Both the position numbers and the translations under genes were made by a program. Source: Paenibacillus rigui (lineage in GTDB: Bacteria > Bacillota > Bacilli > Paenibacillales > NBRC-103111). Taken from it: DNA of 64,000 bases. The stretch spans positions 26,806 to 90,805 of the forward strand of contig NZ_NMQW01000011.1 in NCBI RefSeq assembly GCF_002234615.1, read 5' to 3'. Shown piece after piece: positions 27,842 through 36,175 of the stretch; position 1 is the first letter of the stretch; each line of letters opens with the position of its first letter. The notes below the pieces were generated by a model that did no database searches, was not told where the DNA came from, and worked only from the letters and a program-made list of their open reading frames with translations.

Positions 27842-28879
27842 ATGAAACCAGGATTAGGAATTAGCGGCATGGGACGAATCGGAAGACTGCTTGTTCGAAT
27901 GATCTGCTCCAACAAGCAAGCTGCGAATCAATTGAAAGTCATTAATAGCATTTATCCTGTAGAAACGATTGCTCACCTGTTGAAATACGATACCGTTCAT
28001 GGTCGCTGGGATGCCGATATCGCCGTCATGGACGGAAATCTCGTCATTAACGGCAATGCCATCCGCATTACGTATGAGAGAGATCCCGCCGATATCGCCT
28101 GGGCCCGTTACGGAGTGGAGCTGGTCGTGGATGCGACAGGCAAATTTACGAATCGGGAGGGAGCCGGCAAGCATCTGGAAGCCGGAGCGTCGCACGTCTT
28201 GGTTACGGCGCCGGGCAGCCAGCTGGATTTGACCGTTGTGATGGGAGTAAACGATCACCGCTTTGACCCGCGGGAGCATCGGCTGTTATCGGCAGCCTCA
28301 TGCACAACGAACTGCCTCTCTCCTGTGCTGCATGTACTGGATCAAGCCTTTGCTGTCCAATCAGGCTGGATGACGACGGTGCATTCCGTTACATCCGATC
28401 AGAACCATCTGGATAACCCGCATAAGGATCTTCGCAGAGCCCGCGCGTGCATGAGCTCGATTGTCCCTACAACGACCGGTGTCGGGAAGGCGCTGGCCGA
28501 CGTGCTTCCGCATTTGTCAACGAGCATTCAAGGCATGTCCCTCCGAGTGCCGACGCAGGACGTATCGCTTATCGACCTGACGGTCATGGTGTCGGAGCCG
28601 ACTACGCTGGAGCAAGTGAAAATGGTGCTGAAGCAGGCATCGCAAGGGAAGCTTTCTCCTTATTTGGGCTATACCGAAGAGCCGCTGGTTTCCTCCGATT
28701 ATATCGGCTGCTCCAAGTCGGCTGTCATCGATGGGGAGTCCTTGATGGTAATGAACAACCAGATTAAAGTACTGGCCTGGTACGACAATGAGTGGGGCTA
28801 CTCCAGCCGGGTTGTAGAACTGGTAGAGCTGATGACAGAAAGGATGAGCCAGCTATGCAAAACACCTCTCATGGCCTAG
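27842..28879 (+). CDS. gapB: Gluconeogenic glyceraldehyde-3-phosphate dehydrogenase (GapB type)
   Basis: A 345-residue GAPDH. It has the dinucleotide motif GMGRIGR, catalytic C154 in ASCTTNC, H181 in HSVTSDQN and the ending [10 protein letters not shown]. At residue 36 there is Ser (INSIYP) where NAD-specific enzymes have Asp. This agrees with the NADP-preferring gluconeogenic GapB class and contrasts with D33 of the paralogue at 9.4 kb. A GGGAGG site precedes ATG 27842. Its 3' end overlaps the next gene by 25 bases, linking it to pckA. Expected to run GAPDH backwards during growth on organic or aromatic acids. Confidence 0.9.
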   Translation: MKPGLGISGMGRIGRLLVRMICSNKQAANQLKVINSIYPVETIAHLLKYDTVHGRWDADIAVMDGNLVINGNAIRITYERDPADIAWARYGVELVVDATGKFTNREGAGKHLEAGASHVLVTAPGSQLDLTVVMGVNDHRFDPREHRLLSAASCTTNCLSPVLHVLDQAFAVQSGWMTTVHSVTSDQNHLDNPHKDLRRARACMSSIVPTTTGVGKALADVLPHLSTSIQGMSLRVPTQDVSLIDLTVMVSEPTTLEQVKMVLKQASQGKLSPYLGYTEEPLVSSDYIGCSKSAVIDGESLMVMNNQIKVLAWYDNEWGYSSRVVELVELMTERMSQLCKTPLMA

Positions 28880-30504
28880 ATTTAGGAGCCATCGTCTGCA
28901 AGCATTGTGAAGAGCTCATCGATACGTTTGACGCTGAAAAAGTGACGACCTACTATTCGGATTGCCAAAGTAACGAATGCAGGAAAGGAAGAAGCCGTGT
29001 GAAGCAGCATCGTAATTTATCCGTTTCCGAGCTGATCCAAAAAGCTTTGGAGCGGAACGAAGGCACCCTGGCGTCGACTGGCGCGCTGCGGGCTTTAACA
29101 GGAAAGTATACGGGGCGTTCCCCCAAGGACAAATACATTGTGCAAGAGCCTTCCGTATGGTCGGCAGTTGATTGGGGAAGCGTGAATCAGCCTATTTCCA
29201 GAGAGAACTTCGACCGGCTTTATGAAAAGGCACTCCGCTACATGGAGGACAAGGAGCTTTACATCTTCGACGGCTTTGCCGGAGCCGATCCGCTGAACAG
29301 GCTTCCTATCCGGGTCATCAACGAATATGCTTGGCACAACCTGTTCGCCCGCCAGCTGTTCATCCGCCCGACAGACGAGGAATTGAACACCCATCGTCCT
29401 GCGTTTACCGTTATCGCGCTGCCTGGCTTCAAGGCGGATCCTGCTGCGGACGGCACGCGTTCCGATACCTTCATAGGTATTTCCTTTGAGAAAAAGGTCG
29501 TGCTTATCGCGGGAACCGAATATGCCGGTGAGATGAAAAAATCCATTTTCAGCGTATTGAATTACCTGCTTCCTTCCAAAGGCATTATGCCGATGCACTG
29601 CTCGGCCAACGTCGGTGAAGCGGGAGACGTAGCCCTGTTCTTCGGCCTATCCGGTACCGGCAAAACGACGCTTTCGGCCGACAGCAACCGAAGATTGATT
29701 GGTGATGACGAACACGGCTGGACGGACCAGGGGGTCTTTAACTTCGAGGGCGGGTGCTATGCAAAGTGCGCCAATCTTTCCGAAAAAAATGAGCCTCAAA
29801 TATGGCGCGCTATCGGGCAGGGCACGGTTTTGGAAAATGTAGCCCTGGATCCGACAACGGGAGTCGCCGATTATTATGATACCCAGTTGACGGAAAATAC
29901 ACGCGCCGCGTATCCAATGGAGGCTATTGCCAATGCCGTCATTCCTGGAATCGCAGGCCATCCCAAAGTGATTATATTCTTGACGGCGGATGCTTTCGGC
30001 GTCCTGCCTCCGATCGCGAAGCTTACCAAGGAGCAGGCGATGTATCACTTTTTATCAGGGTATACCTCGAAGCTGGCCGGAACGGAGCGGGGAGTGACGC
30101 AGCCGGAGGCTACATTCTCTTCTTGCTTCGGAGCGCCGTTTCTTCCGCTGCACCCTTCGGTTTATGCCAATATGCTGGGGCGTAAAATCGAACAGCATCA
30201 GGTCAGAGTGTACCTGGTGAATACAGGCTGGACCGGAGGGGCATATGGTGTAGGGAAGCGGATGGACCTGGCCCATACCCGGAGGATGGTCACGGCTGCT
30301 TTGGATGGAAGCATCGAGCAGGCTTCGTTTACGGCGGACCCGATTTTTGATTTACTGTGCCCCGATACGGTCCCGGGGGTTCCAAGCGAAGTGCTGCAGC
30401 CCATGAACACCTGGTCCTGCAAGGACTCTTATGAGAAAGCAGCACGTCAATTGCTTGAGCTGTTCAAGGAAAATTATAAGAAGCATACCGTGCTTCAGGA
30501 TTAA
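28855..30504 (+). CDS. pckA: SR1P-like zinc-ribbon fused to phosphoenolpyruvate carboxykinase (ATP)
   Basis: An uninterrupted 549-residue frame from ATG 28855. Residues 11-45 match the SR1P peptide: GAIVC-KHC (Cys15, Cys18), FDAEKVTT, then Cys37 and Cys42. SR1P in B. subtilis is about 39 residues, encoded by the SR1 RNA, and binds GapA. From residue 49 the protein is ordinary ATP-dependent [26 protein letters not shown]-loop GLSGTGKT (264-271), DDEHGW (284) and FARQLFIRP. It converts oxaloacetate to phosphoenolpyruvate. A GTG at 28999 behind GGAAAGGAAG could give a shorter PckA of 501 residues, so both forms may be made. The start lies inside gapB, indicating coupling. Confidence 0.87.
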   Translation: MQNTSHGLDLGAIVCKHCEELIDTFDAEKVTTYYSDCQSNECRKGRSRVKQHRNLSVSELIQKALERNEGTLASTGALRALTGKYTGRSPKDKYIVQEPSVWSAVDWGSVNQPISRENFDRLYEKALRYMEDKELYIFDGFAGADPLNRLPIRVINEYAWHNLFARQLFIRPTDEELNTHRPAFTVIALPGFKADPAADGTRSDTFIGISFEKKVVLIAGTEYAGEMKKSIFSVLNYLLPSKGIMPMHCSANVGEAGDVALFFGLSGTGKTTLSADSNRRLIGDDEHGWTDQGVFNFEGGCYAKCANLSEKNEPQIWRAIGQGTVLENVALDPTTGVADYYDTQLTENTRAAYPMEAIANAVIPGIAGHPKVIIFLTADAFGVLPPIAKLTKEQAMYHFLSGYTSKLAGTERGVTQPEATFSSCFGAPFLPLHPSVYANMLGRKIEQHQVRVYLVNTGWTGGAYGVGKRMDLAHTRRMVTAALDGSIEQASFTADPIFDLLCPDTVPGVPSEVLQPMNTWSCKDSYEKAARQLLELFKENYKKHTVLQD

Positions 30505-30532
30505 CGGTATTAGCTCATGAATAAAATAGCAT

Positions 30533-30582
30533 CTCTCCAAAGCTGTCGGCAGCTCGATTTCGAGTCCGGCAGCTTTGCTGCG
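30533..30582 (+). terminator. Hairpin downstream of pckA
   Basis: AAAGCTGTCGG with CTCGA pairs with TCGAG and CCGGCAGCTTT. It has no strong T run, so efficiency is uncertain. It lies within 80 bases of the pckA stop. Confidence 0.45.
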
Positions 30583-30658
30583 TTTACGTTAAAAAGGAAC
30601 AAGGGCATAGGTCACAAGAGGGAAGACCTTGCATGTGAGGGAAACATTTCCGAAAATA

Positions 30659-30696
30659 TTGTCGAATTAAGGAGGGATTTATCGAAAAAAGTCGAA
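30659..30696. promoter_or_regulatory. Cluster of three Spo0A-box-like sites before a chemoreceptor gene
   Basis: TTGTCGAA (30659-30666) is a perfect TGTCGAA 0A-box. TATCGAA (30680-30686) and AGTCGAA (30690-30696) differ at one base each. A TATATT -10-like hexamer follows without a good -35, as in Spo0A-activated sigma-A promoters. Confidence 0.45.
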
Positions 30697-30742
30697 TTGA
30701 TGGGATTATATTGAAAATGAACTTATTACAGGGGTGAGACGA

Positions 30743-32332
30743 ATGAAATGGTTTATCAATTTGAAAGTGTCGGTGAAATTAATCTCTTCTTTTCTGGTTA
30801 TTGCCCTGATTTTGGCTGTGGTCGGCATCTATTCCATTCAGAACTTACATATGATGGAAGGCAATATGCAGGAAATGTACGGCAATAATCTGATCTCAGT
30901 CCGCGATCTTTCGGCCACACAGATCAATTATGAGAAGCTGAAGGTAAGGCTGCGGGATATCAGCCTGGCGCAGACCAAAGAGGATAAGGACAAGGTTGCC
31001 CAGGAAATTCCGGCTTTACGCAAAGAGCTGCTGGATAAAATGAACTCTTACCAAAATACCGAACTGACCAAGCCGGAGCAGGATCAAGTGAAGGCCTTCC
31101 AAACGTCGTATCCGGTTTACGAAAAGCTGTTTGACACCGCGATTCAATTGGCATACCAAAAGGATCCGTCGGAATTCATCAAGTTTAAAAACGGCCAGCT
31201 GGCCGAGGAGGAAGGCAAGGTGCGGGACAGTCTCGTCAACCTGATCAGTATTAATGTGAAGCTGGCCGAGGCAACGAAGACGGAATCACTGGCAGCCTAT
31301 GATTCGGCACGCACAATTACCATTATTGTGGTCATCGCTTCGTTTCTTTTCAGCATCGGGATGGGGTATGCCATTGCCCGTTCTATATCCCGGCCGCTCA
31401 ACAAGATGGTTTCTCTGGTCTCCAAGGTGGCCGGCGGCGATCTTCGGGAACAATCCGATATCGACAGTAAGGATGAGGTCGGCCAGCTGTCTGCCTCTCT
31501 GAACCGGATGGTGGATCATTTAAGGGGGCTGATCGGCGGTGTGATTCAATCTTCGCAAAGTGTTGCTGCCGCGTCGGAGCAAATCTCCGCAAGCACGCAA
31601 GAAATTGCAGGCAGCAGCTCGAGTCAGGCACAATCGGCTACCTCGATTACGGAGCTGTTCAAGGAGCTGTCCTTAGCCATTGATTCGGTTGCCCAAAGCG
31701 CGGAGCAAGCCGCCACGCTTTCCGATGCGACTGTGCAAACGGCCAAGGAAGGCGGAAGCGTCGTCGAAGCCTCCATTGAAGGCATGAAGCAAGTGAACGT
31801 GTCCATGTCCCGATTGGAGGAGGACTCGCTCAAAATCGGAGATATTATCGAAGTGATTGACGATATTGCGGATCAAACCAATCTGCTTGCTTTGAATGCG
31901 GCGATTGAAGCCGCCAGAGCTGGAGATCAAGGCCGGGGCTTTGCGGTGGTAGCCGATGAAGTCCGGAAATTGGCGGAAAGAAGCAGCCAGGCGACCAAAG
32001 AAATCACCTCCATTATTAAAGCGATGCAGCAGAATACGAAGCAAAGCGTCATGGCGGTGACGGAGAGCGTGGCCCAATCGTCCCGGACCGGGGAGGCTTT
32101 TACCAAAATCGCTGCCATGGTCAGTGAATCCTCGCAGAAGGTCAATGAAATTGCTGCCGCTTGCGAAGAAGAGGCAGCTCAAGCGTCCGAAGTCATGAGA
32201 TCGGTGGAAACGATCGCGGCAAGCAGCGAGGAGTCGGCGGCGGCATCGGAAGAGACAGCGGCAACCTGCCAGTCATTGGCCCTGTTAGCCGATGAATTAA
32301 ATACCTCCATTGCTATTTTCAAGGTTAACTAA
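30743..32332 (+). CDS. Methyl-accepting chemotaxis protein with four-helix-bundle sensor
   Basis: A 529-residue chemoreceptor. An N-terminal membrane segment (about residues 9-31) is followed by a 4HB_MCP-type helical sensor ([18 protein letters not shown]), a second segment near 190-212, HAMP, and the signalling coil with [39 protein letters not shown] selects ATG 30743 rather than the GTG nine bases upstream. A cheW gene follows 19 bases later, so receptor and coupling protein are probably made together. Confidence 0.93.
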   Translation: MKWFINLKVSVKLISSFLVIALILAVVGIYSIQNLHMMEGNMQEMYGNNLISVRDLSATQINYEKLKVRLRDISLAQTKEDKDKVAQEIPALRKELLDKMNSYQNTELTKPEQDQVKAFQTSYPVYEKLFDTAIQLAYQKDPSEFIKFKNGQLAEEEGKVRDSLVNLISINVKLAEATKTESLAAYDSARTITIIVVIASFLFSIGMGYAIARSISRPLNKMVSLVSKVAGGDLREQSDIDSKDEVGQLSASLNRMVDHLRGLIGGVIQSSQSVAAASEQISASTQEIAGSSSSQAQSATSITELFKELSLAIDSVAQSAEQAATLSDATVQTAKEGGSVVEASIEGMKQVNVSMSRLEEDSLKIGDIIEVIDDIADQTNLLALNAAIEAARAGDQGRGFAVVADEVRKLAERSSQATKEITSIIKAMQQNTKQSVMAVTESVAQSSRTGEAFTKIAAMVSESSQKVNEIAAACEEEAAQASEVMRSVETIAASSEESAAASEETAATCQSLALLADELNTSIAIFKVN

Positions 32333-32351
32333 ATCGATACGGAGTGATAGC

Positions 32352-32774
32352 ATGAGCACCGTTCGGCAGGAGCAGTTCATAGAGATGGCCATCGGGCAGG
32401 AGCACTATGCCATTGGCATCGACCGGATCCGGGAAATTATCCGGTTGCAAAATATAACGGCAATTCCCCATTCCAGACCGCATGTCAAGGGAGTGATCCA
32501 TTTACGGGGCAATATCGTGCCGGTGATCAGCTTGCGAATATTATTAGGGCTGCCGGAGGATAAGCCGACAAAGGCTGCGCGCATCGTCATTGTCAAGGAT
32601 GGGGACGAATCGGTCGGTGTTATCGTGGACCGCGTGACCCAGGTTGCCGTATATTCGTGCCTGCACGTCCCGCCTGACAGCGGGGAGGACAGCCAGTCTT
32701 ATGTGCAGCGAATCGGACAAAACGATCGGCATCTGGCGGCTATTCTGAATATGGATAAAATATTGAATAAGTAA
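32352..32774 (+). CDS. cheW: Chemotaxis coupling protein CheW
   Basis: A 140-residue single CheW domain that links chemoreceptors to the kinase CheA. Family marks are YAIGIDRIREIIR, the region RPHVKGVIHLRGNIVPVI, and GVIVDRVTQV. GGAG at 32341-32344 precedes ATG 32352; the upstream frame overlaps the receptor gene. No cheA is in the window, so this is an accessory CheW dedicated to the preceding receptor. Confidence 0.94.
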   Translation: MSTVRQEQFIEMAIGQEHYAIGIDRIREIIRLQNITAIPHSRPHVKGVIHLRGNIVPVISLRILLGLPEDKPTKAARIVIVKDGDESVGVIVDRVTQVAVYSCLHVPPDSGEDSQSYVQRIGQNDRHLAAILNMDKILNK

Positions 32775-32818
32775 AAAAAAAATCCAGCTCCCCATCGAGC
32801 TGGATTTACTTTTTTTCC
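32772..32818. terminator. Bidirectional terminator between cheW and the FGE gene
   Basis: Stem AAATCCAGCTC/GAGCTGGATTT flanked by A residues on one side and a T run on the other. It can stop transcription from both convergent genes. Confidence 0.9.
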
Positions 32819-32822
32819 GGAC

Positions 32823-33794
32823 CTATACGTCCGCTGCACACCGAAAGCCGATGTTGCTGGAGGCACTGTCGGGGGTGTTGGAGCTTCTTGCGCCGACTCT
32901 GTAGCGGTTGCAGTAGGATTTATGACATAAGAACGAGCCGCCTCGCATTACCCGCTTGTCCCCACGCACAGGCCCGGCCGGATTGCTGCGCGGTCCGGTA
33001 AGATGCCAATCGGGGCTGAACCAGTCGGAGCACCATTCCCACACATTGCCGGATACATTATAGAGCCCGTATCCGTTAGGAGGAAAGGAGTGAACGGGAG
33101 CCGTTCCGAGGAACCCGTCGGACAGGTTGTTCTTTTCGGGAAATTTCCCCTGCCATATGTTGCACATATGCTGGCCGTCCTGCTTCAGCAAATCCCCCCA
33201 AGGGTACCTCTTCTGAACCAGACCGCCGCGTGCGGCGTATTCCCATTCGGCTTCGGTAGGCAGACGCTTGCCCGCCCAGGAGCAGTATGCCGCGGCATCG
33301 TTCCAGGAAATATGGGTTACAGGATGGTCCATGACTTCTTCGATTCCTGAGCTTGGGCCGTACGGATGCTTCCAATCCGCGCCTTCAACGACCCACCACC
33401 AAGGGGTCTGCTGTGCGGCATTGGTTACGTTTGCTCTATCCGCTTCGGCCACCAGCAGGTGAAACACGTACGACCAGCCGAACGCTTCGGATTCCGTCTT
33501 GTACCCGGTTTCCTTCACAAAGGCTTGAAACTGTTCGTTGCTCACTGTATACGGATCGATATAAAAAGGCTTGAGCGTGATTTCTCTGACAGGTCCTTCG
33601 CCATCGGAAGGAAATCCTTCCTGGTCGTCCGTTCCCATAAGGAAAGCTCCGCCGGGCAGGTATATCATGTGATCCTTAGAGGATAGCTCGTGACGCGCGG
33701 CAGGAGCCGGCTCCTGCGCCGTTTGAGGTGCTTCAGAGCTTCTGCTGATGCTGCAGCAGGAGGGGAGATTTGGATCGGATGAGCTCATCATCAT
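32823..33794 (-). CDS. Formylglycine-generating enzyme (sulfatase-modifying factor)
   Basis: A 323-residue FGE-sulfatase family protein. Unlike many distant family members it keeps the two active-site cysteines (C290 and C295 in FLCHKSYCNRY), followed by NTPDSASSNIGFRCA as in human FGE. It should therefore oxidise a cysteine in C-x-P-x-R motifs of sulfatases to formylglycine using copper and oxygen. Other motifs: GGAFLMGTD near residue 50, LPTEAEWEYAARGG, and NVWEWCSDW. An unusual N-terminal stretch with PSCCSIS precedes the domain. No sulfatase gene is visible nearby. ATG at 33794 is the first of three consecutive ATG codons. Confidence 0.92.
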   Translation of the reverse strand: MMMSSSDPNLPSCCSISRSSEAPQTAQEPAPAARHELSSKDHMIYLPGGAFLMGTDDQEGFPSDGEGPVREITLKPFYIDPYTVSNEQFQAFVKETGYKTESEAFGWSYVFHLLVAEADRANVTNAAQQTPWWWVVEGADWKHPYGPSSGIEEVMDHPVTHISWNDAAAYCSWAGKRLPTEAEWEYAARGGLVQKRYPWGDLLKQDGQHMCNIWQGKFPEKNNLSDGFLGTAPVHSFPPNGYGLYNVSGNVWEWCSDWFSPDWHLTGPRSNPAGPVRGDKRVMRGGSFLCHKSYCNRYRVGARSSNTPDSASSNIGFRCAADV

Positions 33795-33870
33795 GTACCT
33801 ACTTTCTCATCGGCTTGTGCCGATTATATTCCTGATTATAGTTTACTTTGGATCTATGGCTTGCAGCAAC

Positions 33871-33892
33871 CAAAGAAAACACAAAGAAAACA
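33871..33892. repeat. Two perfect tandem copies of CAAAGAAAACA
   Basis: The 11-base unit is repeated head to tail, 24 bases upstream of a candidate -35 for the permease operon. It could be an operator. Confidence 0.5.
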
Positions 33893-33915
33893 CAAGGACT
33901 GTAAAAGAAACTCCA

Positions 33916-33944
33916 TTGCGGCAAACAGCCTCCGATTATACGAT
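33916..33944 (+). promoter_or_regulatory. Candidate promoter of the ABC permease operon
   Basis: TTGCGG, 17-base spacer, TACGAT, about 65 bases before the first permease start. Confidence 0.35.
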
Positions 33945-34010
33945 AGTAGCATACCAAATATACAGCAGGTTGGCATGTAACGGATGTGCAATTGACAAGG
34001 AGGGGCCAGC

Positions 34011-34967
34011 ATGGCAAGCAAAGTTCAAGCAATGGATGGTGTAGGGTATAAGGCCAGACCGGGCAGAGGAATGTTATCCTACATGTGGAAGTTTAGAACG
34101 CTCTATTTCATTTCGATTCCGGGGATCATTTATTTCTTTATTTTTAAATATATCCCGCTGTTCGGATCCGTCATCGCTTTTCAGGACTACAACATTTTTC
34201 AAGGCATTATGGGCAGTAAATGGGTAGGCTTGGCGCATTTCGAAAAAATGTTCGCGCATTACGATTTTTTGCGTATTTTGAAAAACACGCTTCTCATCGG
34301 ACTGTACGATCTCATCTTCGCTTTTCCGGCTCCGATCATTCTTGCGCTGCTGCTAAATGAGCTTAGAGTCATTGTGTACAAGCGGGTGCTTCAGACGGTA
34401 GTGTACATGCCGCACTTCTTGTCCTGGGTTATTGTCAGCGGGATCGCGATTGGTATTCTGTCCCCGTCGACAGGGATTGTGAATCAGTTCCTCAGCTGGC
34501 TCGGCTTTGAGCCGATTTATTTTCTCGGTGAAGACTCGTATATCCGGTCCATTCTCATCGGTGCAGGCATGTGGCGGGATTCCGGTTACGGGACGATTAT
34601 TTATTTAGCCGCGCTGGCGGGCATAAATCCTGACCTGTACGAGGCAGCTGAGGTGGATGGTGCGAACCGCTGGAGGCAGACGATCTCGATTACGCTTCCT
34701 TCGCTAATGCCAACGATCGTGATTTTGTTCCTGATGCATATCGGCAAGTTTCTCGATTTTGGGATCGAGCGGGTGCTGGTATTCCTCAATCCGCTGAATA
34801 TCGTAAACGGCGAGATCCTGGATACGTATATTTATAAAGCCGGTTTGCTGGGTCAGCAATACAGCTATACGACCGCTATCGGTTTGTTCAACTCCATTGT
34901 CGGTTTGACGCTCATCGTCGTGGGCAACATGCTCAGCAAGAAAGCAACCGGAGAAGGACTCTACTAA
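34011..34967 (+). CDS. Sugar ABC transporter permease (LplB type)
   Basis: A 318-residue inner-membrane permease with six predicted hydrophobic segments. It is recognised by IPLFGSVIAFQDYN near residue 45 and the EAA loop YEAAEVDGANRWRQTISITLP near residue 210. An AAGGAGGGG site precedes ATG 34011. It pairs with the next permease. LplB/YtcP-type importers normally have an adjacent binding-protein gene and use a shared ATPase in trans; no binding-protein gene is adjacent here. Confidence 0.93.
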   Translation: MASKVQAMDGVGYKARPGRGMLSYMWKFRTLYFISIPGIIYFFIFKYIPLFGSVIAFQDYNIFQGIMGSKWVGLAHFEKMFAHYDFLRILKNTLLIGLYDLIFAFPAPIILALLLNELRVIVYKRVLQTVVYMPHFLSWVIVSGIAIGILSPSTGIVNQFLSWLGFEPIYFLGEDSYIRSILIGAGMWRDSGYGTIIYLAALAGINPDLYEAAEVDGANRWRQTISITLPSLMPTIVILFLMHIGKFLDFGIERVLVFLNPLNIVNGEILDTYIYKAGLLGQQYSYTTAIGLFNSIVGLTLIVVGNMLSKKATGEGLY

Positions 34968-34991
34968 CCAGAAGAGAGGTGTCTACTACCT

Positions 34992-35870
34992 ATGAGAAAA
35001 GCAACCCCGGCCTGGCAGGCGTTTAATATAGCGAATTTGACATTCCTGACGTTACTTGCGCTATTGCTGTTTCTGCCGTTTCTAAATGTCATCGCCCAAT
35101 CGTTAAGCGACTCGAACGCGATCATAGCAGGGAAGGTCGTCTTCCTCCCCGTAGACTTTACGACAATCAACTATGAATATGTATTCAGCGATGCAGCCAT
35201 CTGGCGGTCCATCGGTGTAACCGTATACATTACCGTAATGGGCACGCTCATTAACTTACTCGCGACCGCATCGCTCGCGTATCCTGTATCCCGACCGGAG
35301 TATGTGGGACGCAAAGCGGTCATTATTTTCATCCTGATTACGATGGTATTCTCTGCGCCGCTCATTCCGAACTTTATCCTGATGAAGAATTTGAACCTGG
35401 TGAACTCCTTGTGGGCCCTGATGCTGCCAGGTGCGATCAGCGCATTCAACTTCTTCGTGATGAGATCGTTCTTCCTGCAGCTTCCTTCCGAGCTGATTGA
35501 TTCGGGACGTATCGACGGCTGCGGAGAGCTTCGCATGATCTGGAGCATCGTCCTGCCGCTTTCGAAGCCGGTCATGGCCTCACTGGGTATTTTCTACGCT
35601 ATCGGCCATTGGAATACTTATATTGCAGCACTGTATTACATCAACAAGCCGCAATTGTGGCCTTTGCAGGTCAAGCTGCGCCAATTGATTCAATCCGACG
35701 ATATTTCGATCGACCCGAATGCCTCCCAATTCAGCTCGCTTGCCCATATGAATCCCGAGGGCATCAAGATGGCGACAATTATCGTGGCAACCATACCGAT
35801 CATTCTGATTTATCCGTTCCTGCAAAAGCATTTCGTTAAAGGAATGATGGTCGGCTCGGTCAAATCGTAA
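34992..35870 (+). CDS. Sugar ABC transporter permease (YtcP type)
   Basis: A 292-residue permease, partner of the preceding gene. It starts TPAWQAFNIANLTFLTLLAL, has six membrane segments, and carries the EAA-like loop LIDSGRIDGCGELRMIWSIVLP. The C-terminus KHFVKGMMVGSVKS is typical of the YtcP branch. GAGAGGTG precedes ATG 34992. The substrate is unknown; oligosaccharide or uronide uptake is plausible from family and from the downstream sugar-acid genes. Confidence 0.93.
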   Translation: MRKATPAWQAFNIANLTFLTLLALLLFLPFLNVIAQSLSDSNAIIAGKVVFLPVDFTTINYEYVFSDAAIWRSIGVTVYITVMGTLINLLATASLAYPVSRPEYVGRKAVIIFILITMVFSAPLIPNFILMKNLNLVNSLWALMLPGAISAFNFFVMRSFFLQLPSELIDSGRIDGCGELRMIWSIVLPLSKPVMASLGIFYAIGHWNTYIAALYYINKPQLWPLQVKLRQLIQSDDISIDPNASQFSSLAHMNPEGIKMATIIVATIPIILIYPFLQKHFVKGMMVGSVKS

Positions 35871-35920
35871 GCGGTACAATAGGCAGGTTCTTCGCATCAT
35901 CCCCTCGGGGGAGGACAGCA

Positions 35921-35970
35921 AAAGCGCAGCCCCATCCACATTCGATGTGGAGAGGGTGGCGCTTTTTTTG
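35921..35970 (+). terminator. Terminator of the permease operon
   Basis: AAAGCGC...CCACAT-tcg-ATGTGG...GCGCTTTTTTT, a long interrupted stem followed by a T run, about 50 bases after the permease stop. Confidence 0.9.
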
Positions 35971-36032
35971 TGTCTGAACCCGGCAGTGCCCTGCCCCGCA
36001 GTCAGTTTCAATCCTCACCTCCAGAAAAGTTG

Positions 36033-36061
36033 TTGACATGAAAATGCTTATTAAATAAAAT
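36033..36061 (+). promoter_or_regulatory. Sigma-A promoter of the lyase-ribulokinase operon
   Basis: Perfect TTGACA, 17-base spacer, TAAAAT. The transcription start would fall in or just before the tandem 13-base repeats at 36064-36102. Confidence 0.7.
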
Positions 36062-36063
36062 AA

Positions 36064-36102
36064 AAACGTATTAGCAAAACGTATTAGCATAACGTTTTAG
36101 CA
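36064..36102. repeat. Three tandem 13-bp repeats, putative operator
   Basis: AAACGTATTAGCA occurs twice exactly and is followed directly by TAACGTTTTAGCA. The array starts three bases after the -10 hexamer, so a protein bound here would block initiation. Confidence 0.65.
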
Positions 36103-36175
36103 AAGAGAAATAACTTATTCAATTCGCCAAACCTCCGGGAAAAAACGGAATATCGGATAGCGAGGGAGACGCCAT

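Noticed and set aside
30517..30714. 65-codon frame between pckA and the chemoreceptor
   Set aside because: It reads through the pckA hairpin and the Spo0A-box cluster; no family match.
33748..34044. 98-codon frame running into the first permease gene
   Set aside because: It overlaps the permease start and the divergent FGE gene, has no ribosome site and no homology.
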